A stretch of 64,000 nt of DNA from JAHDHW01 sp963793295 (GCA_963793295.1 CAWBZX010000037.1:186001-250000), one strand, 5' to 3'. Numbered from the stretch's first letter, positions 13,168 to 21,899 are shown. Notes: generated from the sequence alone by a model not told the origin. A program made the numbers and translations.

Positions 13168-13857
13168 ATGAGAAATATCACCAAATTCATTTTTAGTTTA
13201 GCCTTCTTAATTTTGTATGCCTGCGAGGCTACATCTCCAAAGGAAAAAGTCAATGATAAAACTGTTGAGCAAAAACCGGTATCCAGTCAAAAAGCCGCTC
13301 AAAATAACAAAAAGACAATCATTTTTTTTGGAAACAGCTTGAGCGCAGCTTATGGAATTGATCCTTCTCAGGGGTTTGTTGGACTAACAGCACAAAGAAT
13401 TGATTCATTGGGGCTTCCTTATCAAATAGTCAATGCAGGGCTAAGCGGTGAAACAACGGCGGGAGGTAAGACACGTATTGAATGGATTTTGCGTCAACCT
13501 GTGGATATTTTTATACTTGAACTTGGTGGAAATGATGCATTGAGAGGAATTGACCCGGGAGATTCGTATAAAAATTTGAAATTTATAATTGAGAAAGTGA
13601 GAGAAAAATACCCTTCGGCAAAAATAGTAATTGCCGGAATGGAAGCGCCGCCGAACCTGGGTCCTGAATTTACGCGCGAATTTCGTCAAATGTATCCAAA
13701 ACTGGCAAAAGAATATAATGCTTCCCTAATACCATTTTTATTGAAAGACGTTGGCGGGATACGAGAATTAAATTTGCCAGACGGTATCCATCCTACTCCG
13801 CAAGGCCATCAAATTGTAGCAGCTACTGTTTGGGCTGTCTTGAAAGATTTGTTGTAA
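13168..13857 (+). CDS. SGNH/GDSL-type esterase lipoprotein (TesA-like)
   Basis: A 229-residue predicted lipoprotein: signal MRNITKFIFSLAFLILYAC with the lipobox cysteine at position 19. The mature part is a TesA-type SGNH hydrolase (arylesterase/lysophospholipase/acyl-CoA thioesterase group). Block I is FFGNSLSAAYGID with the nucleophile in GNSLS (Ser57), block II GLSGETTAGG (Gly93), block III LGGNDALRG (Asn122), and block V LPDGIHPTPQGH (Asp205, His208). All catalytic positions are intact. The ATG at 13168 is chosen because it starts directly with a classic lipoprotein signal. The AI-2E-type permease gene follows after 15 bases, so the two are likely co-transcribed. Confidence 0.92.
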   Translation: MRNITKFIFSLAFLILYACEATSPKEKVNDKTVEQKPVSSQKAAQNNKKTIIFFGNSLSAAYGIDPSQGFVGLTAQRIDSLGLPYQIVNAGLSGETTAGGKTRIEWILRQPVDIFILELGGNDALRGIDPGDSYKNLKFIIEKVREKYPSAKIVIAGMEAPPNLGPEFTREFRQMYPKLAKEYNASLIPFLLKDVGGIRELNLPDGIHPTPQGHQIVAATVWAVLKDLL

Positions 13858-13872
13858 ATTGAAATTTTTTAA

Positions 13873-14982
13873 ATGAAAAATGTAAGTAGAAATATAGCTA
13901 TCACGGTGAGTTTATTGATGGTGACTGCGATATTTTATTTCTTTAGCAACATTGTTGCTTATGTGCTTATCGCATGGGTGCTTTCTTTAGTTGGTCAACC
14001 TTTGATGCGTTTTTTTCAACAAAAAATCAAAATTGGGAAATTCCATGCAGGACCTTCTTTCAGTGCCATTTTGACTATAATATCTTATATCATTGTCTTT
14101 ACCATATTAATATGGCTATTTGTTCCTTTGGTAGTTGAGCAGGCAAGAAACCTGGCAGAGGTTGACTACAATGCTATTGGTCAGACATTGAACGAACCAA
14201 TGACTCAGCTCAATGAGCAGCTACACCGTTTTGGATTAGTAGAACCAAATGAATCGGCAACGGAGCAACTCAACAAAGCTTTGAGAAGCTGGTTTAAGCC
14301 AACCCAAATAGGGAATTTTTTTAGTATCATAATAGGCGTTTTTGGCAATTTTCTCATTACACTCTTTTCCATCATTTTTATAACGTATTTCTTTTTAAAA
14401 GAGCAAAGTATTTTTGGCAATTTTGTTACCGCTCTTGCTCCTCAGCAATATGAAAAAGAAACTCGAAATGCCATTTCCAGTATCACTAACTTACTGACAA
14501 GATACTTTGGTGGAATTCTGATTCAGATTACCATTATCACCTTATTCATTTCTGTATTATTAGGAATATTAGGAATAAAAAATGCGTTGTTGATTGGCTT
14601 TTTTGCTGCTTTAATCAATGTGATTCCATATCTCGGGCCATTGATAGGTGCAACCTTTGGCGTTTTTATAACCATTTCTTCAAATCTAGGATTGGAATTT
14701 TATTCAGAAATGTTGCCTTTGCTGATTAAGGTTGTCGTTGTATTTGGGGCGATGCAATTGTTGGACAATATTATTTTACAACCCTATATTTTTTCAAATT
14801 CCGTTCGCGCTCATCCCCTTGAAATATTTATCGTAATACTGCTAGGCTCCCAGATTAATGGAATCGTAGGAATGGTGCTCGCAATTCCTGCTTATACAGT
14901 CATTAGAGTGATCGCCAAAGAATTTCTTAGCGAATTTAAAATCGTGCAGCAGATTACCCGTAGAATGAATGATGAAGGTTAA
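13873..14982 (+). CDS. AI-2E family transporter (PerM/YdiK type)
   Basis: A 369-residue polytopic membrane protein of the AI-2 exporter/UPF0118 family. About eight helices are visible: two near the N-terminus (about 8-42), one at 70-95, a soluble loop around 100-150, then a cluster from 155 to 340. The family motifs GFFAALINVIPYLGPLIGA and LLDNIILQPYIFSNSV, then HPLEIFIVILLGSQINGIVGMVLAIPAYTV, are present. Members export varied substrates or act as sodium-proton antiporters; autoinducer-2 export is known for only a few, so no substrate is assigned. It follows the SGNH esterase by 15 bases. Confidence 0.92.
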   Translation: MKNVSRNIAITVSLLMVTAIFYFFSNIVAYVLIAWVLSLVGQPLMRFFQQKIKIGKFHAGPSFSAILTIISYIIVFTILIWLFVPLVVEQARNLAEVDYNAIGQTLNEPMTQLNEQLHRFGLVEPNESATEQLNKALRSWFKPTQIGNFFSIIIGVFGNFLITLFSIIFITYFFLKEQSIFGNFVTALAPQQYEKETRNAISSITNLLTRYFGGILIQITIITLFISVLLGILGIKNALLIGFFAALINVIPYLGPLIGATFGVFITISSNLGLEFYSEMLPLLIKVVVVFGAMQLLDNIILQPYIFSNSVRAHPLEIFIVILLGSQINGIVGMVLAIPAYTVIRVIAKEFLSEFKIVQQITRRMNDEG

Positions 14983-15072
14983 AAGGTTAGGGGGCTAGAA
15001 GGTTAAGAGGTTGAAAATTTAAGGGCTTAAAAAAGGATCCACTTCTAACGTTCTAACCTACTACCCTCTTAG
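14983..15072. repeat. CTAACC-rich imperfect inverted repeat
   Basis: The region between two convergent genes contains GGTTAGGGGGCTAGAAGG on one side and the related CTTCTAACGTTCTAACC in inverted form on the other (about 12 of 17 positions agree). A similar sequence built of CTAACC/TTCTAACC units occurs at 59448-59500. It may act as a weak two-way terminator or be a member of a dispersed repeat family. Confidence 0.45.
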
Positions 15073-15074
15073 GA

Positions 15075-15779
15075 CTAGTCCTGTTTTGCGAATACTTTTC
15101 GGAGAAGATCCGAAGTTCTGGCAGATAGATCCGTTCGAATCTTTACCTCTTCTTTTTCAACCATACTAAACAAACCATTCAAGGCCTGTTCTGTAACATA
15201 TTGATCTAAGCTCGGATTCATTTCTTCAACAAATGGTATTTTATTGTAGGTGTTCACAGCATCGGCCCAATAATCAATTGCGTTGAATTTATTCAGCGAA
15301 TTGACGATGACAGGATTAAATTCATCATACAATTTTGTTCGAGTAGTTCGGTCAAGATATTGAGTCGCAGCGTCGTCGGCACCCATCAAAATCCCCATTG
15401 CATCCTGAAAAGTCATTTGTTTGATGGCATCAACAAAAATAGGTTTGGCTTTTTTAGCAGCATCTTCTGCTCCACGGTTTATTTTTTCTAAAATAACCTC
15501 TTCAACCTGCGAAAATCCAGGAATATTTTGAAGTTTATCTGTGATTTTTCGGGCTTCTTCGGGCAGTAATATTTTGTACTGGCTTTTAAAATATCCGTCA
15601 GTCAGGGACAATGCATCAGAACCTTTGCTAATCCCAATAGTCAGTGCTTCTTTCAGACCATTGGCAATATCGGTTGAGGTCAATGCTTCTTCCTCAAGTA
15701 CAGTCCCTGCTATGTTTTGCAATTCAGCGCAAGCGGTTAATTGAAACATTATAAGTAGAATTCCGAATTTCTTAATCAT
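15075..15779 (-). CDS. DUF4197 family lipoprotein
   Basis: A 234-residue predicted lipoprotein: signal MIKKFGILLIMFQLTAC with the lipobox cysteine at position 17. The rest matches the DUF4197 pattern: GLKEALTIGISKGSDALSL, the FKSQYKILLPEEA segment, KAKPIFVDAIKQMTFQDAMGIL, then DDAATQYLDRTTRTKLYDEF, and a C-terminal ALNGLFSMVEKEE. The family is widespread in Bacteroidota and Proteobacteria, but its function is not established to my knowledge. Predicted location is the periplasmic face of a membrane. It is convergent with the AI-2E permease and followed upstream by the folB gene, 124 bases away in the same direction. Confidence 0.88.
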   Translation of the reverse strand: MIKKFGILLIMFQLTACAELQNIAGTVLEEEALTSTDIANGLKEALTIGISKGSDALSLTDGYFKSQYKILLPEEARKITDKLQNIPGFSQVEEVILEKINRGAEDAAKKAKPIFVDAIKQMTFQDAMGILMGADDAATQYLDRTTRTKLYDEFNPVIVNSLNKFNAIDYWADAVNTYNKIPFVEEMNPSLDQYVTEQALNGLFSMVEKEEVKIRTDLSARTSDLLRKVFAKQD

Positions 15780-15903
15780 TTTAATCAGTTTTGTGAAAAA
15801 AGAATATTTTTAATTTATAGACTTTATGTTACGTGGAATGTTAAGCGAGTAGATGTTATAGAAATAATAAAGTTTGAAAGGAGAATTAATGATTTTATAA
15901 TTC

Positions 15904-16416
15904 TCAGCCTGCATAAAAACTCAAACACTCACGACAAAGACACCCATTAAACTCCTGCTTTATTGATTCGCGGGTTTTTGGATGAACTCTTAAGTCGTGA
16001 CACCAGCAATTTTCGTCTTTATAACAAATCAGAGATTTTCCACAACGGGGACATTTCGCAACATAACTTTCCTCGGTTTCGATAGAAGCACTGGCTACTT
16101 TAGCTCCCGGCAGTGGGTTTTTCTTAGTTATTTTAATACTAACCTCCTGAATGGAATTAAATTGATGTTTTAACGCGGCAATGATATGTTCAGCAAGGGT
16201 TTCAAGTAGCTTTACTTTTTTATTCATCTGAGTTTCACAGACCAAATAAACCGTTTCATAGTTTATCGTTTCAAAAATATCATCCGCCACAATAGCTTTA
16301 GCATAATTCGTTGTAATATAAAGATCAACGACAAAGTTGTTTCCGATGATCTGTTCTTCATCATATACACCATGATAAGCGTAAAACTGCATTCCTTCCA
16401 AAGCGATTAAACTCAT
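15904..16416 (-). CDS. folB: Dihydroneopterin aldolase FolB fused to a cysteine-rich (CWC-type) domain
   Basis: A 170-residue protein. Residues 1-117 are dihydroneopterin aldolase, which splits 7,8-dihydroneopterin to 6-hydroxymethyl-dihydropterin and glycolaldehyde in folate synthesis. Family landmarks are YHGVYDEEQIIGN (Glu20/21), INYETVY (Tyr53), LLETLAEHI (Glu74) and the catalytic lysine region KITKKNPLPGA (Lys98/99). The C-terminal 50 residues carry eight cysteines: C122-x2-C125, C131, C137-W-C139 and C159-L-C161-x2-C164. This resembles the cysteine-rich CWC family and probably binds zinc. FolB alone is about 120 residues, so this is a fusion. The end of the tail lacks any membrane segment. 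Confidence 0.9.
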   Translation of the reverse strand: MSLIALEGMQFYAYHGVYDEEQIIGNNFVVDLYITTNYAKAIVADDIFETINYETVYLVCETQMNKKVKLLETLAEHIIAALKHQFNSIQEVSIKITKKNPLPGAKVASASIETEESYVAKCPRCGKSLICYKDENCWCHDLRVHPKTRESIKQEFNGCLCRECLSFYAG

Positions 16417-16456
16417 ACGTCTTTTAATTGTTCTTTAATGAAACTTTAAAACTTTT

Positions 16457-16464
16457 CAAAAGTA
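16457..16464 (-). promoter_or_regulatory. Candidate -7 box for folB (minus strand)
   Basis: On the minus strand this reads TACTTTTG, a TAnnTTTG match about 40 bases before the folB start codon. The -33 element is not clear. Confidence 0.3.
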
Positions 16465-16483
16465 CATAAAAAGCATAAGATGT

Positions 16484-16519
16484 TTTGAGCATTAAAAGGC
16501 TGTTTTTTATTTACTTTTG
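16484..16519 (+). promoter_or_regulatory. Candidate promoter of the acyl-CoA dehydrogenase gene
   Basis: TTTG at 16484-16487 and TACTTTTG at 16512-16519, with a 24-base spacer (slightly long for the consensus). The gene starts at 16601, leaving a leader of about 75 nt. Confidence 0.4.
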
Positions 16520-16600
16520 TAGGAGAATAATAAACCTAACGAAATTTAAAACCTGAACTCCAAATTTTAATAATTCGGAGTATTATCAAAAATATATTTT

Positions 16601-17833
16601 ATGAAAAATAATGGAAAAGGAACACAAACCATAGGGGCCACACAAAATAAGGGCGCTAAGGAGGATCGCTTTCAAGGTCATGACTATTATAACATTGACG
16701 AACTTTTAAACGATGACCATTTATTAGCCAGAGATGCGGTGAGAGCCTGGGTAAAGCAAGAAGTGAGTCCAATTATTGAGGACTATTCTAATCGTGCGGA
16801 ATGCCCGACCCAACTATTTAAAGGACTTGCTGAAATTGGTGCTTTTGGCCCCAGCCTGCCAGCTGAATACGGCTGTGGCGGAATGGATGAAATTGCTTAC
16901 GGAATTATCATGCAGGAATTGGAAAGAGGCGACTCCGGTGTTCGTTCCATGGCTTCGGTTCAGGGATCTTTAGTGATGTATCCAATTTATAGATTTGGGA
17001 ACGAAGAACAACGCCGGAAGTATTTACCAAAATTGGCTAGCGGGGAATTAATTGGATGTTTTGGTTTAACAGAACCAGACCATGGCTCTAATCCTTCCGG
17101 TATGGTTACCAATATCAAAGACGATGGCGATGCCTATATTTTAAACGGTGCAAAAATGTGGATTACAAATTCGCCCTTGGCTGATATTGCAGTAGTTTGG
17201 GCAAAAGATGAAGAAGGGATTATCCGTGGGATGATCGTTGAAAAAGATATGCCTGGCTTTTCGGCTCCTGAAATACATGGCAAATGGTCACTCCGGGCAT
17301 CAATAACCGGAGAATTGGTTTTTGAAGATGTAAGAGTTCCGAAAGAAAATGTTTTACCAAACGTAAAGGGACTTAAGGGGCCGCTTTCATGTCTTTCAAA
17401 AGCTCGTTATGGCATAGCCTGGGGAGCAATCGGTGCAGCGATGGATTGCTATGATTCAGCACTTCGCTATTCCCAGGAAAGAATTCAGTTTGGAAAGCCC
17501 ATTGGTCAATTTCAGTTGACACAAAAGAAATTAGCAGAAATGATTACGGAAATCACCAAGGCTCAATTGCTAGCCTGGAGATTAGGTACGTTAGCCAACA
17601 AAGGCGAAGCGACTCCCGCTCAAATTTCAATGGCAAAACGTAATAATGTTCACATGGCTTTGGAAGTAGCTCGTGAAGCACGTCAAATTCATGGAGGTAT
17701 GGGAATTACCAATGAGTACCCGATCATGCGGCATATGATGAATCTTGAAACCGTACTGACCTACGAAGGAACGCACGATATTCACCTGCTGATCACCGGA
17801 ATGGATGTGACCGGATTTAATGCGTTTCAATAA
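16601..17833 (+). CDS. gcdH: Acyl-CoA dehydrogenase, glutaryl-CoA dehydrogenase type
   Basis: A 410-residue FAD enzyme. The flavin-binding segment GCFGLTEPDHGSNPSGM, the WITNSPLADIAVVWAK segment and the C-terminal GGMGITNEYPIMRHMMNLE followed by TYEGTHDIH are all those of the acyl-CoA dehydrogenase family. The position of the catalytic glutamate (Glu389 in YEGTHDIH), the RYGIAWGAIGAA segment and the RHMMNLE run match glutaryl-CoA dehydrogenases best. These oxidise and decarboxylate glutaryl-CoA to crotonyl-CoA in lysine/tryptophan breakdown. Because related short/branched-chain enzymes share much of this, the substrate call is moderate. A large hairpin follows the gene. Confidence 0.85.
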   Translation: MKNNGKGTQTIGATQNKGAKEDRFQGHDYYNIDELLNDDHLLARDAVRAWVKQEVSPIIEDYSNRAECPTQLFKGLAEIGAFGPSLPAEYGCGGMDEIAYGIIMQELERGDSGVRSMASVQGSLVMYPIYRFGNEEQRRKYLPKLASGELIGCFGLTEPDHGSNPSGMVTNIKDDGDAYILNGAKMWITNSPLADIAVVWAKDEEGIIRGMIVEKDMPGFSAPEIHGKWSLRASITGELVFEDVRVPKENVLPNVKGLKGPLSCLSKARYGIAWGAIGAAMDCYDSALRYSQERIQFGKPIGQFQLTQKKLAEMITEITKAQLLAWRLGTLANKGEATPAQISMAKRNNVHMALEVAREARQIHGGMGITNEYPIMRHMMNLETVLTYEGTHDIHLLITGMDVTGFNAFQ

Positions 17834-17871
17834 AAATATCCATTCGTCGACCATATTTAATCATTTATAGA

Positions 17872-17913
17872 ATAAAGGTTTAAGAATTCGTTAACGAACA
17901 CTTAAACCTTTAT
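17872..17913 (+). terminator. Long nested palindrome / probable terminator
   Basis: Perfect 13-bp arms ATAAAGGTTTAAG / CTTAAACCTTTAT enclose the 12-base palindrome TTCGTTAACGAA, separated from the arms by 2-base mismatches. The whole 42-base unit can form a long hairpin or cruciform. It lies 38 bases after the acyl-CoA dehydrogenase stop. There is no strong T-run after it, so terminator function is likely but not certain. Confidence 0.55.
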
Positions 17914-18016
17914 AAATTTATATATTTATCGTAAATTTCTAATTCATGTATAAACGATATCTCTCCCAGGATGCGTTTAACTTTCAAATCAATCTTGTGA
18001 CAAACAATATGAGTAT

Positions 18017-19189
18017 ATGACTTTCCGAAAATATATAACCACCTCTCTTGGAATGATGTTGTTTATGGCTTCTGTGACCGGACAGGGAGGCTATACCATT
18101 GATTTGCGAAACCCATCTTTTGAAGATTTGGCCAGATGTTGCAAACCACCACGCGGATGGGAACCTTGTGGAAGAGAAGATCTCAATACGCCTGATGTTC
18201 AGCCAGGGTCTTTTTTTGTAGACCTGGAGCCGTTTGAAGGGAACACCTATCTCGGAATGGTTACGAGAGATAATGATTCATGGGAGTCGGTTTCTCAAAG
18301 ACTAAACAGGTCATTAAAAAGAGGAGAGTGTTATACTTTCAGTTTAAAAGCTAGTTATGAAGATAATTTGATAAGTCAGAGCCGGATTACAAATAAAGAT
18401 GTAAAATACAACAAACCGATTAAAATTCGGATCTGGGGAGGAACAGGCTATTGCCATAAAGCCGAACTTTTGGGTGAAACACCACTTATTGATCACACTT
18501 ATTGGAAACAGTATAATTTTCGATTTGAACCCAGAAAGAGTCATTCCTTTATTACAATTGAAGCTTTTTATAAAACTCCAACTCTTGTTCCATATAATGG
18601 CAATGTGCTAATTGATGATGCTTCTTCAATACTCATCATCCCTTGTGATCAGGAAGAGGAGCCGCCGGTTGTTGATGTGGAACAGCCAGAGGAAGAACTT
18701 TTTGTAGATACAGAAACTCCTCCAGCCTTTATTCCTGCTCCACCCCCTCCAAAGAAGCCTGATCCTAAAGTTCAAAATATTCCTGAAGAGGAGCAAGTTG
18801 ATGAAATTTTAGAAGTCAACAAAAAAGACTTGAAGCAAGGGCAAGTGCTTCGAATAGAAAAACTTTACTTTAAGGCAGACTCCTCAAAGATTGGCCGTAA
18901 TTCGTATGTTGAGCTCGACAAAATATATAGCTTCCTGAGGAGTAATCCTAAAATAAGTATAGAGATTGGTGGACATACCAATAGCAACTGCGAGACTGAA
19001 TTTTGTAATGAACTTTCTGAAAAAAGAGCTCAGGCAGTCGCCTATTATTTGATTGGAAAAGGAATTTCGAGTGATCGACTGAAATACAAAGGATATGGAA
19101 AAGCAAAGCCATTGGCAACGAATGCTACCCCCTCTGGAAGGAAACGAAACCAAAGGGTTGAAATAAAAATATTGAGCCTCGATGGCTGA
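18017..19189 (+). CDS. OmpA-family protein with N-terminal beta-sandwich-like region
   Basis: A 390-residue exported protein with a signal peptide (MTFRKYITTSLGMMLFMASVTGQ). Residues about 28-215 resemble a carbohydrate-binding-like jellyroll (NPSFED at the start, WGGTGYCHKAELLGETP, and a closing VLIDDASSILII), a layout common in Bacteroidota surface proteins. A proline- and glutamate-rich linker follows (about 218-275). Residues about 285-388 are an OmpA C-terminal peptidoglycan-binding domain: LYFKADSSKIGRNSYVELDK, GHTNSNCETEFCNELSEKRA and LKYKGYGKAKPLATN. The protein probably anchors the outer membrane or envelope to peptidoglycan. The linker and the N-terminal domain carry no recognised enzyme motif. 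Confidence 0.88.
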   Translation: MTFRKYITTSLGMMLFMASVTGQGGYTIDLRNPSFEDLARCCKPPRGWEPCGREDLNTPDVQPGSFFVDLEPFEGNTYLGMVTRDNDSWESVSQRLNRSLKRGECYTFSLKASYEDNLISQSRITNKDVKYNKPIKIRIWGGTGYCHKAELLGETPLIDHTYWKQYNFRFEPRKSHSFITIEAFYKTPTLVPYNGNVLIDDASSILIIPCDQEEEPPVVDVEQPEEELFVDTETPPAFIPAPPPPKKPDPKVQNIPEEEQVDEILEVNKKDLKQGQVLRIEKLYFKADSSKIGRNSYVELDKIYSFLRSNPKISIEIGGHTNSNCETEFCNELSEKRAQAVAYYLIGKGISSDRLKYKGYGKAKPLATNATPSGRKRNQRVEIKILSLDG

Positions 19190-19220
19190 CAAAATAACTT
19201 TTAGCAATACGTAAATGAAA

Positions 19221-19257
19221 AAAGAACTGTGAAGCATCGCTTCGCAGTTCTTTTTTT
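19221..19257 (+). terminator. Terminator after the OmpA-family gene
   Basis: Inverted repeat AGAACTGTGAAGC / GCTTCGCAGTTCT with a 3-base loop (one mismatch), followed by seven T. It ends just before the pabB promoter box. Confidence 0.85.
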
Positions 19258-19269
19258 GAAGTATATTGG

Positions 19270-19277
19270 TAACTTTG
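19270..19277 (+). promoter_or_regulatory. Candidate -7 box for pabB
   Basis: TAACTTTG matches TAnnTTTG, 24 bases before the pabB ATG at 19302. It lies inside the apparent reading frame if the TTG at 19266 is taken as the start, which supports 19302 as the true start. Confidence 0.5.
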
Positions 19278-19301
19278 CAACCTGATTCAAATCTTGAATT
19301 G

Positions 19302-20648
19302 ATGAACAAATTACAAACCGGAAATAAATCTGAATCCATAAAAATTCATAATTGCATTGAATTCAAAACGCTTGTATTTCAGTGGGCCAGTCAATTTGAT
19401 ACGATTTGTTATTTCGATAATAGCGAATATTCGGGATACCATCATCATAGTTTTGAAGGCTTGGTAGCTGTTGGTGAAGAGTCAAATATTTTAAAATTGA
19501 GAGGTGATTCAATCCAGGCTTTTGAGGAATTAAAAAAATACTGGAACCTGAAAAAAGATTGGTTATTTGGTTTTCTTTCTTATGATTTAAAAAATGAAGT
19601 AGAAGCTCTTAGCTCCAATAATTTTGACGGTCTATCTTTTCCTGAAATGCATTTTTTTCAACCCTCTTGTGTGATTGAAATATTTGAAGAGGAAGTTCGG
19701 ATCCACAGCAAAAGTACTCCAGCGAGAAAAATACTTGAGGAAATACAGGAAAAACACTTTCAATTTCCTACTCAAAAAATAATAAATCCCTTCCAATCAT
19801 TACAACCGCGGATTTCAAAAGAAGAATATATCCAAACCATTGAATCAATTCGGCAACACATCATCGAAGGAGATATTTATGAAATGAATTTTTGCCAGGA
19901 ATTTTTTGCAGAAAAAACGAGCCTAGATCCAATCGATACTTTTCAGCGGTTATGCAACTTATCAAAAGCACCTTTTTCCACTTTTTATAAAAGAAAAGAT
20001 CAATATCTAATGTGTGCAAGCCCAGAGCGGTTTTTAAAAAAGGAAGGGCCTCGGCTTATCTCTCAACCCATCAAAGGGACGACTCGTCGCGGGCAAAATG
20101 GAAGAGACGACCTGCTGTTAGCAGAAGAATTATTTAATAGTGAAAAAGACCGCGCAGAAAATGTGATGATTGTTGATTTGGTGCGCAATGATCTGGCGCG
20201 AAGTTGTAAGCCCGGCACTGTAAAAGTCGAAGAGTTATTTGGTATCTATTCTTTTGAACAAGTATTTCAAATGACCTCCACTGTTTCAGGTGTACTTCGA
20301 GATGATATTCATTTTGTTGACGCGATAAAGAATGCATTTCCAATGGGTTCAATGACCGGGGCGCCAAAAGTCATGAGTATGCAATTGATCGAGCATTACG
20401 AAAAAACACGCCGCGGACTTTATTCCGGAGCCATTGGCTACATCACCCCTTCCGGTGATTTTGACTTTAATGTTGTCATTCGCAGCATTTTGTATAATGC
20501 GGCAAAGCAATATCTTTCTTTGCAAGTTGGTGGTGCCATTGTTTTTGATTCTGTTCCGGAAGAAGAATATGAGGAGTGTCTTTTAAAAGCAAAAGCGATG
20601 ATTGAAGTGATTGAGCATAAAACTGTTGAAGCAGTTGATACTATTTAA
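19302..20648 (+). CDS. pabB: Para-aminobenzoate synthase component I
   Basis: A chorismate-binding enzyme of 448 residues that makes 4-amino-4-deoxychorismate for folate synthesis. The C-terminal half holds the chorismate-binding motifs: the PIKGTTRRG loop, DRAENVMIVDLVRNDLARS, TVSGVLRDD and the SMTGAPKVMSMQLIEHYE segment, ending with RRGLYSGAIGYITPSGDFDFN. The lysine in PIKGT is the mark of aminodeoxychorismate synthase; anthranilate synthase has PIAGT, so TrpE is unlikely. The N-terminal half is the usual variable domain. A glutamine amidotransferase partner (PabA) is not in the window. The ATG at 19302 is chosen over TTG 19266 because a promoter box occupies the intervening DNA. It is convergent with aroA, 3 bases away. 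Confidence 0.92.
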   Translation: MNKLQTGNKSESIKIHNCIEFKTLVFQWASQFDTICYFDNSEYSGYHHHSFEGLVAVGEESNILKLRGDSIQAFEELKKYWNLKKDWLFGFLSYDLKNEVEALSSNNFDGLSFPEMHFFQPSCVIEIFEEEVRIHSKSTPARKILEEIQEKHFQFPTQKIINPFQSLQPRISKEEYIQTIESIRQHIIEGDIYEMNFCQEFFAEKTSLDPIDTFQRLCNLSKAPFSTFYKRKDQYLMCASPERFLKKEGPRLISQPIKGTTRRGQNGRDDLLLAEELFNSEKDRAENVMIVDLVRNDLARSCKPGTVKVEELFGIYSFEQVFQMTSTVSGVLRDDIHFVDAIKNAFPMGSMTGAPKVMSMQLIEHYEKTRRGLYSGAIGYITPSGDFDFNVVIRSILYNAAKQYLSLQVGGAIVFDSVPEEEYEECLLKAKAMIEVIEHKTVEAVDTI

Positions 20649-20651
20649 GAA

Positions 20652-21899
20652 TTACTGATTTTCTTCTACCAGAAAGCCTAGTTTTATAAAATCTTTCCAA
20701 AACTTCGGATACGATTTTTCAACAACAAACGGATCTTCTATCGAGATTTTGCCAAACAAAGCCAACGGAGCAAAAGCCATAGCCATGCGGTGGTCTTCGT
20801 AAGTTTTGAAAAGCGGAATATTCACTTGTGGTTTTCCTTCGATTAAAAAATATTCCTTTTTTGGGTCTTTAGAAGGAGGAAGTGTTTTTAAAAAAGAAAC
20901 ATTTACTTTTTTTAATTCGGTTTCTAGCGCAGCTATCCGATCGGTTTCTTTGATGCGAAGCGTTTCGAGTCCACTAAAAATACCTTTAGTTTCCAAGCCA
21001 CTACAAACAACGGCCATTGTTTGAGCAATGTCCGGGCATTTAATGAAATCCCATTCGAAGGATGAGGTGATTGATTTTCCGGATTTTCTGATTCGAATTC
21101 CTTTTTCATTGAACGTTGTCATAATTCCAAATTGCTCCATGATCTGAGCAATAACGGCGTCGCCTTGCACACTTTTTTTCCATAAATTATTGAGTTGAAG
21201 ATCTACAGAATCCGAAAATGCAGCCATGGCATAATAATAAGAAGCGGCAGACCAGTCTGCTTCTACTTTGAAGTCTTTTGGTTTATATTTTTGTGGCAAT
21301 ATTTTAATAGAATTTCCTTTCCATTCATATTCAATACCAAAAAACGCCATCAAATTCAAGGTCATTTCAATATAAGGGCGAGACACTATTTTATTGGAAA
21401 GTTGTAGTATTAATCCACGAGGTAAAGATGGCGCAATCATCAACAAAGCAGAGATATATTGGCTACTAATATCAGCCGGAATATTCAAATGGTTGGTTTT
21501 TCCAATCTGTGGAGCTGCAATTTTTAAAGGAGGATATCCTTCTTTTTCAAGGTATTCTATTGAAGCTCCTAATTGCCGTAAAGCATCCACAAGGACTCCT
21601 ATTGGACGTAATTTCATGCGTTGTGATCCGGTCAAAACCTGAGTTCCATCTTGTAAGGCAAGATAAGCGGTCATAAAACGAAAGGTTGTTCCGGCAGCTC
21701 CGGCATCTAATATATTTTCCTTGCTGTTGAGTAATGTCTGTAAAGTTTGAGTATCTCTGGATGTAGAAAGATGATAAATATTAAATTCGTCATGACACAA
21801 TGCTCCAATGATCAATGCTCGATTGCTGATACTTTTTGAACCGTCAAGTACAATTTCGTTTTTTATTTGCCGGTTATTTTTGGAGAGATGATAGATCAT
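20652..21899 (-). CDS. aroA: 3-phosphoshikimate 1-carboxyvinyltransferase (EPSP synthase)
   Basis: A 415-residue enzyme joining shikimate 3-phosphate and phosphoenolpyruvate, the sixth step of the shikimate pathway. Landmarks: LDGSKSISNRALII at the N-terminus (Lys and Ser bind substrate), the GAAGTTFRFMTAYLAL loop, GSQRMKLRPIGVLVDAL, DISSQYISALLMIAP, EADWSAASYYYAMAA, LRIKETDRIAALETEL with the key Asp/Arg, and TYEDHRMAMAFAPLAL with the EDHRMAMA motif. All catalytic residues seem intact. Its length of 415 residues is close to the usual 420-430. The gene lies beside pabB and within 11 kb of aroB and folB. Confidence 0.96.
   Translation of the reverse strand: MIYHLSKNNRQIKNEIVLDGSKSISNRALIIGALCHDEFNIYHLSTSRDTQTLQTLLNSKENILDAGAAGTTFRFMTAYLALQDGTQVLTGSQRMKLRPIGVLVDALRQLGASIEYLEKEGYPPLKIAAPQIGKTNHLNIPADISSQYISALLMIAPSLPRGLILQLSNKIVSRPYIEMTLNLMAFFGIEYEWKGNSIKILPQKYKPKDFKVEADWSAASYYYAMAAFSDSVDLQLNNLWKKSVQGDAVIAQIMEQFGIMTTFNEKGIRIRKSGKSITSSFEWDFIKCPDIAQTMAVVCSGLETKGIFSGLETLRIKETDRIAALETELKKVNVSFLKTLPPSKDPKKEYFLIEGKPQVNIPLFKTYEDHRMAMAFAPLALFGKISIEDPFVVEKSYPKFWKDFIKLGFLVEENQ

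Noticed and set aside
19266..20648. Anthranilate synthase component I (TrpE) as the identity of the chorismate-binding enzyme
   Set aside because: The loop is PIKGT, the PabB form, and no other tryptophan genes are nearby.
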